A stretch of 64,000 nucleotides of DNA, taken from NCBI GenBank assembly GCA_948146395.1, contig OX411559.1, forward strand, positions 3,210,501 to 3,274,500, given 5' to 3'. This DNA is from Fragum whitleyi (taxonomy: Eukaryota > Mollusca > Bivalvia > Cardiida > Cardiidae). The translations under genes were made by a program, and so were the position numbers. Below, piece by piece: positions 56,789 through 64,000 of the stretch. How positions within the stretch are numbered: position 1 is the first letter of the stretch; each line of letters begins with the position of its first letter. The notes beneath the pieces were generated by a model. It was given only the letters and a program-made list of their open reading frames with translations. It did not search any database and was not told the origin of the DNA.

Positions 56789-57807
56789 CTAGGAGTGTTC
56801 TAGAAATACGTGGACTGACGCCATATCGCGAAAACACTTAATCGTATGAAAATATAAATCATTTCAGCTAATACTATTATCTTTTCTATACTCATGCATC
56901 AAATTTTAAGAAAATAGGCCGAACAGCAATCATTAAATGAGCAACCAAAGACATGCACTATGCGCCAGGCGGCGCATAATGCGACTTTCAAAAATACGTC
57001 GTTGACGTCGAGATATTAAAAACACTTTACTGTAATTTAGAAATATTCAATACAATCTTCCCGTATTTCAATATACTACGAATATTTATTAAAAGTATCA
57101 TTATATCACCAATTTTCAAATTAAAACACTTTAACCAGCTATTGTCAGGTGTTAAAATAACCTTACTCCTTACTCTTGTAATTTAATAGCAGCTTAATTT
57201 CAATTTATTCAATACTTGCCCTTCATTTGTTGTTAAGCTAAAGTTTTCTTACATGCGAATTTTCACACTTGCTGCATAAAAATGTTTTGTTGTGGAGACA
57301 TGTCTGTAGCAGTGCTTTACTACGTACCAATGACACTACTTTTAATGACCATCCTTCATTATGTATCGATTTCTGTCACAGAACGCAACATAACGTTGCG
57401 TTTTTGACGTCCTGGTGGCTTCATTCTATCTACCACTTTTGTCGTTCAAGTTACTGTATTCTTGCACAAAACGCGTTTCGAACCGATAAAGTTTACCCGA
57501 AATACCACTGTGCACTATTCCAGGAGCTTGCGAAATATTATGACGTTTATTTGAGTGTTAGGTTATAAATTTTCTGCTGAAGTCACACAATGAATAAGAG
57601 TTTAACGTGAAAAATAGTCTCAGCGCCGCTTGACGCCATGTTTGTCTATGGCAACGACTGATGAGCGCATTATGTGGATTAACAGGATCAAGAGACTACA
57701 CAATAGCCCAGTATTTATTGATATTCATCTTTTGCAAACTTCAATGATTTCCGTTCAACAGTAATCGAGATATAAGGATTGTCCACGAACTTTTGGAACA
57801 CCCCTAG
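56789..57807. mobile_element. Mariner/Tc1-like TIR element (1.02 kb), TA-flanked
   Basis: The left end CTAGGAGTGTTCTAGAAATA and right end (reverse complement) CTAGGGGTGTTCCAAAAGTT continue into CGTGGAC in both, giving ~27-bp inverted repeats bordered by TA (56787-56788 and 57808-57809). The sequence resembles the GGGTGTTCC-type ends of mariner elements. The interior holds a 99-codon plus-strand frame (57269-57568) with no catalytic DD(E/D) motif that I can see. So it is non-autonomous or carries an eroded transposase. Confidence 0.75.
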
Positions 57808-57809
57808 TA

Positions 57810-58514
57810 AATAAGTGTTTTTTTTTTTTTCTTAAAGCTTTACTTTGTTCCTAGATTATACAGCCCGAATGAAGTTTAAAGAAAACAAGTCATTAGTCGG
57901 TCATTTTGTAGTGAAGGATATAAGGCAGATTGTCCCAGATTGATTAGCCTAGACAGTATCATTCATCATGTTAACATCTCACATTTTCTTCTTTTGGTTG
58001 TCCCGTTACCACTTGCTAGTGTAAAAGAAGTTGACTTAAAGAAGAGTTTATAACGCCTATATAAAAGGCATTTATCAGGCAACCAAACTACCTCTATTTA
58101 TGTATGTTACCGCATTTCGAAATAACATTTGAGTCTTAAACGGAGCAACTGTTTCTATATGGCTTGGGTTAATCAATTAATAAGATTCATTCAAACCCAG
58201 CAAACATATCTAAATGATACACCCTTTCCTCAGGTACTGTGTGAACGTTTCGTACATCTCTATTTCTAGTGGAAAATATATGTAAAGTAAATACTTTTTT
58301 AAACAAACCGGTATCGACTATTTCCGTAAAATATATAAACTAAAATTTGCCAGAATAACCAGAGTGAAAAGACACAATATGTAGAGTTTAAAAAAGTATT
58401 GCGCTTACTTCTTATAAAATGTGTCCGATATTGCATCGTAAGATTGAAAGGATTAAATACCTGACTCACTATCGACCATAATAGCTTTTTGTGAAACAGA
58501 ATATAATATTAAAT
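57810..58514. other. Spacer
   Basis: No gene or repeat recognised. Confidence 0.35.
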
Positions 58515-58667
58515 AGAGGATAATCGTTTGTTTCAGTGTAAGATCGATTTATATTTCATTGAGTGAACAACAAAAGCTATATTTTTCACGAGTGGCGAAA
58601 ATATAGCTTTTGTTGTTCACGAAAAGAAATATGTATCGATCTTACACGAAAAACAAACGATTATTCT
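58515..58667. repeat. Second large fold-back (~68-bp arms, ~13-base loop)
   Basis: The left arm (58515-58583) and right arm (58598-58667) are reverse complements with about six mismatches. Shared blocks: AATCGTTTGTTT, GTGTAAGATCGAT and TGAACAACAAAAGCTATATT. The loop is TTCACGAGTGGCG. Downstream lie GTGACGTCACTT (about 58768) and ATGACGTCAGAT (about 58794). Non-coding. Confidence 0.9.
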
Positions 58668-60048
58668 ATTTCTTTAATGCAAAAATGAGACAAAATGTGA
58701 TATTTCTAGGACATATTTTCGTAAAGCGCGTCATTTTGCACGTGATTGCTATGCAACGTTCATTGTGACGTCACTTATTTCGCCCCGCATAGATGACGTC
58801 AGATAGGATGAAAAGCACAAAAGTAGGGTATAAGTTTTTGATAATTTCACTGCTTTTGCGGTGAGATTATCAAGTGATAATCTACCGTTATTTCTCGATA
58901 AACCACCAAAAAGCATTAAAGAAAGTGTTGTAAACACTGAAGATCTAGATAATTATTGTAACTTGTTGATCCAGTAGTCTAGATGCATTGTATATACATA
59001 CACCGGTATATATCTAAAAAAAATCTACCCTAACACAAGATGTCAATTATTACAGATAAAGCCGATCAATACATATCACATTCAATAACGCATTTATCTA
59101 AAACAAGTCAAGAAAAAACACTTCCTGCAAATTCAAGTTTTCTCTTATTACCATCGAAGGGTATATGTTTAATATACATACGAATACACCTCAGTCAGTA
59201 ATTTGAATTTGGAAATTACCAGCCTAAAAGCTGCAATTCAATATCTTAGGCTTTTTGTATTGCGAGTGTTTGTCAAAATTAGACCAAGGATTTCTGATGC
59301 CTCGTTTATTTTGACGTAAAAAAGGTAATACCGATAAATGAATAAGAATCAATTAACGTACAGGTTAACATTTTAGGCTTATTATTTGAAATGAAAATAG
59401 TGTCAAAAAGTTGTATTAAGTATCTATGGGAACATCAAAAGTTGTAGTTCCAAGGTTTTTAGAAAAATAATTGTAGGTTAATCAATGACAGACAGCATCA
59501 GAGCCAGAAAAACACATTGAGGTAAAGTGAAAGAGGGTGAAGTGGCCCACTATAAATACACTCTTTATTTACAATGAAAGCGGATAGAATGTGCATGTTA
59601 GTGGCTATATGAGGTAAGGGATCAAATTGCAATCCTGATTATTTGTCATCGTAAAGTAGCCTCTCTAATTGCAGGGCATATTATAGGATTTGGAAAGTAG
59701 GGGGATTAATGATAAAAATCAGCAAAATTGCCAAAAGATGGGAATTTTGCTCTTTCTCTATGTAACACCCCCCACCCCCATCATCTTCAAAAATAGGGGG
59801 GGGGGGGCTTTCAAAAGTATGTGCTGAAATACGCAACCCCCTCCTCAAAAATAGACACTGTATTTGTGCTGCGCACAATCAAAAGGGTCCATTCATACCG
59901 TATTGAAAGTCTCGTTTATGTATATTTGCGCCATGTCATATTATTTCTTAGAATTAGAATATTCTCGATTATTTTCAAGTATATTGACATTGCCTGTCTT
60001 CCTTCATCTTTGCATAGAGTAATTCAACTGAAACACTTTTAAAAGCTT
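58668..60048. other. Spacer
   Basis: No gene recognised. Two CRE-like TGACGTCA palindromes at 58769 and 58795. A C/G-run pair lies near 59767 and 59796-59807. Confidence 0.4.
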
Positions 60049-61365
60049 AACAAGAGTGCCATCGTCACAAAATACGCCGCCACTTTGCTGCTGTTTCACA
60101 AAAATAATTGTAGACACTACTTATTTTGACAGAACCAAATTGAAAATGACCAAGTTTCATTTAAATCAAGACAAAAAGTTAGGAGGAGTTGCCTTCACAA
60201 GGCTGCAATTTCAATAAGCCCCAGGCACTAAGTTTTAAGGGGACATAATTCAGGGAAATAAATGAGCCATAAAATCCTTGATCCATGTACATCTACAAAT
60301 TATGGTGATGACATTGACCAATTTTCATTTAAATAAAGACAAAAAGTAAGGAGGAGTTATGTTCAAAAGGCTGCAATTTCAATAAGCCCTAGATACTAAG
60401 TTTTAAGGGGGCATAATTTAGGGTAAAATTAATGAACCATAAAATCCTTACTTCATGCTCATCTACCAATTCCAGTTATAACATCCACCAAGTTTCATTT
60501 AGATCCAGCCAGAAACTTAGGAAGAGTTGCATTCACAAGGTTGCAATTTCAATAAGCCCCAGAGACTAAATTTTAAGGGGGCATAACTGAGGCAATAAGC
60601 CCAAGAGACTAAGTTATCAAGGGGCATAACTCAGGCAAAAATCAATGAACCATAAAATCCTTACTTCATGCACATATACCAATTGAGGTGATAACATTGA
60701 CCAAGTTTCAAGAAGATCCAGCCAGAAACTTAGGAGGAGTTGCGTTGACAAGAAAAGTGGACCCAGAAACTAAGTTATCAAGGGGCATAACTCAGGCAAA
60801 AATCAACGAAACGTAAAATCCTTCCTTCATGCACATCTACCAATTGAGGTGATAATATTGACCAAGTTTCAAGAAGATCCAGCCAGTAGTTTAGGAGGAG
60901 TTGCGTTGACAAGAAAAGTGGACCCAGAAACTAAGTTATCAAGGGGCATAACTCAGGCAAAAATCAATGAACCGTAAAATCCTTCCTTCATGCACATCTA
61001 CCAATTGAGGTGATAATATTGACCAAGTTTCAAGAAGATCCAGCCAGTAGTTTAGGAGGAGTTGCGTTGACAAGAAAAGTGGACCCAGAAACTAAGTTAT
61101 CAAGGGGCATAACTCAGGCAAAAATCAACGAACCGTAAAATCCTTCCTTCATGCACATCTACCAATTGAGGTGATAATATTGACCAAGTTTCAAGAAGAT
61201 CCAGCCAGTAGTTTAGGAGGAGTTGCGTTGACAAGAAAAGTGGACGGACGTACGGACGGACGGATGGACGGACGGATGGACGGACGGACGGACGGATGGA
61301 CGGATGGACGGACGGACAGACGGAGAAGATGACGCCAATATACGTCCGCCTCCGGCGGCGTATAA
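60049..61365 (+). mobile_element. Complete pearl/HINE-like element with homogenised 161-bp array
   Basis: The head is AACAAGAGTGCCATCGTCAC, and a subterminal TACGCCGCC (60073) mirrors GGCGGCGTA (61354). The first core part has older ~170-bp units (GAGCCATAAAATCCTTG at 60264, GAACCATAAAATCCTTA at 60434). From 60599 there are four 161-bp units (starts 60599, 60760, 60921, 61082, end 61242); the last three differ from each other at only one or two sites. An (ACGG/ATGG)n microsatellite (61241-61323) and the tail GACGCCAATATACGTCC with hairpin CCGCC-TCC-GGCGG complete it. This order of head, tandem core, ACGG microsatellite and short tail is that of bivalve pearl elements. Confidence 0.93.
61241..61323 (+). 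repeat. (ACGG/ATGG)n microsatellite inside the pearl-like element
   Basis: A run of GGACGGACGG with interspersed GGATGG units, directly after the last 161-bp monomer. The same placement (inverted as CCGT) is seen at 23851, 48020 and 62565. Confidence 0.95.
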
Positions 61366-62519
61366 AAAATCAAAATGTACTTGCAACTTCTCTATAAAAA
61401 AAGTTTAGAATATATTCTTTACTATCGGTAAAGCCCCCCCCCCCCCCCCCCCTCGATCACACACACATCCGTTTTTATTCAAATGTTTGGATAAAAGAAA
61501 AAGAGGATATTTCTCTCTTTACAAAGAAGGGGTGTAGCTTGATCATTACAATATGCCCTGCTTCAAAAATACATAGTTAGGCCAGGGATATCTTTTTTGA
61601 CAGCTTAAATTTTAGCTCAAGAACGACTTAATAACCAAAAAGTGTCTCATAATTGATTTAAATGTTTTATCAATCAACCTAAGTGCTTAGGCAATGATCA
61701 ACGCACATTCACTTACAAAAAATGTTATTGGTATCGTAAGGTAAGAATGCGGGAACTTATAAAACTTGAGTGACAACAGTATAATATACTGTTTTTTCAC
61801 AAACATGAGGTGACAAAACCGTTGCATTTCTTTAAAGACAAATCCGTTTAGTTCTTTTTTAACCTCTTTTAAATGCCTGACCCTGTGTATCCAAAGGAGT
61901 GCACTGGATCGATCATTTTGCCCATATTTGAACAAAAATAGTATTTTGCATACAAACAAAGGCTCCGTTTGGAAGAAGTATCGTTTTTCTACGATTAAGA
62001 ACGAAAATTAAGATGAAACGGCTATCCTACAATTTGCAATCCAAAGAAATTCGAGGGTACCCTCAATCAAGATATATGTTTACATCTTCACCACCGGAAG
62101 TGACTAAAGGTAAAATTCCGGTGTAGAATGACTACAGTGAAAACATAACGTGTATATGTTTGGAAGGGGATACTGATATTATTAAGTATGCGTATGGTGC
62201 AAAGCTTGGTGTGTGTAATTAAATGGATTTAATATTTGATGTGTTCACAAAATCATTAAAACAACAGGACTATTGGCTCTGAGACTTTCACCTGAAGCAC
62301 TGTAAAAAAAGTGGCAAAATGCCTAAATCATGTATTCGAATTTCATGACTGACTTGACTCAAATTTAAACTATTCTAATTTATTTAGAACAAGTTTTGTT
62401 TGTTAAACACCAGTGCCCCCGCGACTGCCTTTGTTCGGAACAGTGGTTTGATACATGAATGTGGAAATCCTTAATTTATGTCTTGTGATTGTCTAACACT
62501 TTTACTGAAAACCAACTTT
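61366..62519. other. Spacer between two inverted pearl-like copies
   Basis: A C-run at 61434-61452 followed by CACACACATCC. No gene. The 90-codon minus-strand frame at 61687-61959 shows no domain. Confidence 0.4.
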
Positions 62520-62882
62520 TTATACGCTGCCGGAGGCGGTCGTTTATTTGCTTCATCTTCTCCGCCTGTCCGTCCGCCCGCCCGTCGGTACGTACGTCAA
62601 CTTCTCTTGTGAACGCATCTACTTTATTTTTAGACCGATTTAAATGAAGCTTTCACAGAACATTTCTAGTCAACTAAACATGCGCATGAAGTCACGGTTT
62701 GGTGAATTTAAGCCGCGTCAATGAAAAGGGGGGCTTCATGTAAAATAAAATATTGTGATAATCTAATAAGGTAGTCTCCAAATGTTTTGATTTTGGTTCT
62801 GTAAAAATAAGTAGTGTTTACAATTATTTTTATGAAACAGCAGCAAAGTGGCGGCGTATATTGTGACTATGGCACTCTTGTT
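62520..62882 (-). mobile_element. Short pearl/HINE-like copy, inverted relative to 60049
   Basis: The left edge TATACGCTGCCGGAGGCGG is the tail hairpin in reverse. CCGTCCGCCCGCCCGTC is the microsatellite. The right edge GGCGGCGTATATTGTGACTA and GGCACTCTTGTT is the reverse of the AACAAGAGTGCC head. The ~95 bp next to the head align closely with 60049-60145. The core is reduced to less than two diverged units. Confidence 0.9.
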
Positions 62883-63010
62883 TATAGTAAGAGTCTTATC
62901 AATCAAACGTTTTTACTATTAGTAAAGCTTTTATGTTATCAATGAGTGCTCTCAATAAAATGACATTGATCTTGATCAACGGCCTTGATTACATGAATAG
63001 ATCTTGTCAT

Positions 63011-63227
63011 GATTGATTGATTGAATGGGGTTTTACGCCTCTTTCAACACTATTCCAGTTATATCATCGCAGCGGCTGGAGTTCCTTACAATGGATTCTT
63101 GGTATTTTTCACACCAGTACTATTACATCATTTCCTAGCATCCAGCTGCTACCTCACATAGGTCTACGATTATGGACCCATTGGCGAGAGACAAATAGTC
63201 GGAAAGAATGTGTGCCGCCGTCGGGGA
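63011..63227 (-). mobile_element. SINE, minus orientation, 5'-truncated, 12-bp target duplication
   Basis: Tail side GATTGATTGATTGAATGGGG, then TTACGCCTCTTTCAACACTA, CGGCTGGAGTTCCTTACAAT and CTAGCATCCAGCTGCTACCT, to GTGCCGCCGTCGGGGA. AGATCTTGTCAT occurs exactly at 62999-63010 and 63228-63239. The tRNA head is missing from the B-box onward. Confidence 0.92.
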
Positions 63228-63239
63228 AGATCTTGTCAT

Positions 63240-63418
63240 TAGCAATATACATGTGAAATATTATGGCTCTTTATCTACCATTCTAAAGCTAAGTAAAAAG
63301 TTAGCTTTGATGTTACAAAGTTTGACTTTGAAACCTACCTAAAGCTTGGTATCAACAAAAGCGTCTTGCCTTAAGCAATCAAATGAAATGTCAAGACTCT
63401 ATTACTTACTAAATAAAT
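63240..63418 (+). mobile_element. Tandem-core element fragment interrupted by a SINE
   Basis: A unit with AAAGTTAGCTTTGATGTTAC, CTTGCCTTAAGCAATCAAAT and GTCAAGACTCTATTACTTAC. A second unit (CTTGTCCCAAGCAATCATCC, GAAAACTCTATCACTTACC) follows the SINE at about 63675-63730, so the SINE split an array with a unit of roughly 100-110 bp. Confidence 0.5.
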
Positions 63419-63635
63419 TTGATTTGAATTCTGGTTTTACGTCGCTTTCAACAATCTCTCAGTTACATCGCGACGACTGGAGCACCTAACGATGGATTCC
63501 TGGTATTTCTCACACCAGTACTACCACCACATCCCTTTCCTAGCCTCCAGTTGCTATTCCACATAGGTTTACGATTATCTAGCCATTGGTGGAAGACAAA
63601 TGTCGGAAAGGATAAGTGCCGCGGCCGGGGATCGA
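63419..63635 (-). mobile_element. SINE, minus orientation, 5'-truncated
   Basis: From GATTTGAATTCTGGTTTTAC through CGCTTTCAACAATCTCTCAG, CGACTGGAGCACCTAACGAT, CTAGCCTCCAGTTGCTATTC to GGATAAGTGCCGCGGCCGGG. TTACTTA at 63412-63418 and about 63637-63643 is a likely target duplication. The tRNA head is missing. Confidence 0.87.
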
Positions 63636-63643
63636 CTTACTTA

Positions 63644-63875
63644 ATAAAAGGTATGGCCACTGTTAAAGTTTTTTTTTTCTTGTCCCAAGCAATCATCCCG
63701 TGAATTATGAAAACTCTATCACTTACCACTCAAAAGTTATGGCCAATGTTAAACGTTTACCTCTGACAAACGGTCAGAGTTACGACAAACAGATAAACAG
63801 ACAAGCATACTGCCCAACATAATATTCCCCCATCTTTAGATGCAGGGGCATAAAATAAGCACGGAAATACGGACT
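63644..63875 (+). mobile_element. Tail of a HINE-like element
   Basis: The core unit is followed by GACAAACAGATAAACAGACA (microsatellite remnant, 63783-63802) and the end ATATTCCCCCATCTTTAGAT with GCAGGGGCATAA (hairpin CCCC(C)AT...GCAGGGG). Same architecture as the tail at 8251-8287. Confidence 0.6.
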
Positions 63876-63904
63876 GGTACATCCCACCCAAGCAGACCTT
63901 GTTT

Positions 63905-64000
63905 TTACCATGTATTCTTCCATTATAAGTACTCTCAGTACATGACTTGTTTGCAACATGATAATAAAAATATAGTAAAATGTCCAAGGGATATAATATA
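63905..64000 (+). mobile_element. Start of another HINE-like copy running off the window
   Basis: ATTATAAGTACTCTCAGTAC and TTTGCAACATGATAATAAA match 4690-4735 of the AACTAGAACTGT-headed family. The rest lies outside the window. Confidence 0.45.

Noticed and set aside
57269..57568. 99-codon frame inside the mariner-like element as a transposase
   Set aside because: No helix-turn-helix or DD(E/D) catalytic motif could be read in this frame or its opposite strand.

Overview
This window looks like intergenic or intronic DNA from an animal, most likely a bivalve mollusc. It is AT-rich and shows no host gene that I can support. The bivalve call is an inference. It rests on several element families with about 141-170 bp tandem cores, an ACGG/CCGT microsatellite and a hairpin end, as described for the pearl/CvA-like elements of oysters and other bivalves (now usually grouped with non-autonomous Helentrons, HINEs). 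A tRNA-headed SINE with an AAAC-rich tail and a zinc-knuckle/EEP/RT/RNase H LINE of the I/Nimb type point the same way. Almost every open frame is short and shadows a repeat. The only clear protein-coding material is retrotransposon remains.

Layout. 0.2-0.7 kb: dimeric (91+100 bp) tandem array. 1.38-2.45 kb: decayed LINE fragment (RT C-terminus and RNase H). 3.2-5.2 and 7.5-9.1 kb: nested pearl/HINE-like fragments and a small TIR element. 9.8-12.9 kb: three hAT-like CAGGG elements, two with 8-bp target duplications. 13.9-15.3 kb: diverged repeats with a G/C-rich palindrome, a SINE, and a 46-bp-arm fold-back. 17.1-17.6 kb: 150-bp repeat with one unusually conserved block. 18.9-25.5 kb: three minus-oriented tandem-core elements (144, ~153 and 156 bp units). 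26.7-34.6 kb: old dispersed repeats, a TA-flanked TIR element carrying nested insertions, and SINEs. 35.9-47.7 kb: one nearly full-length but inactivated LINE (38.23-43.6 kb) surrounded by four copies of a ~470-bp TIR element whose first ~40 bp match the LINE 5' end, plus a hAT-like element. 47.97-50.17 kb: a 2.2-kb element built of eleven 166-bp monomers with a three-monomer higher-order structure. 52.3-52.9 kb: CpG-rich repeat. 54.48-55.47 kb: Mutator-like element with ~115-bp terminal repeats and 9-bp target duplications. 56.79-57.81 kb: TA-flanked mariner/Tc1-like TIR element. 58.5 kb: a second large fold-back. 60.05-62.88 kb: two head-to-head pearl-like copies, one with a nearly homogeneous 161-bp array. 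63.0-64.0 kb: two 5'-truncated SINEs and another pearl-like fragment.

How the parts relate. Most elements seem non-autonomous and depend on enzymes encoded elsewhere. SINEs and the ~470-bp family would need a LINE or transposase, HINE-like elements a Helentron, and the TIR elements hAT, MULE or mariner transposases. The strongest unexplained signals are: (i) a modular set of elements sharing an AACAAG-type head and hairpin tail but carrying different tandem cores; (ii) the ~470-bp element that shares the LINE 5' end and keeps an open frame in one copy; (iii) the 17.2-17.5 kb repeat with a hyper-conserved block; and (iv) two fold-backs, each followed by TGACGTCA-type palindromes. All boundaries were read by eye, so they may shift by a few bases.
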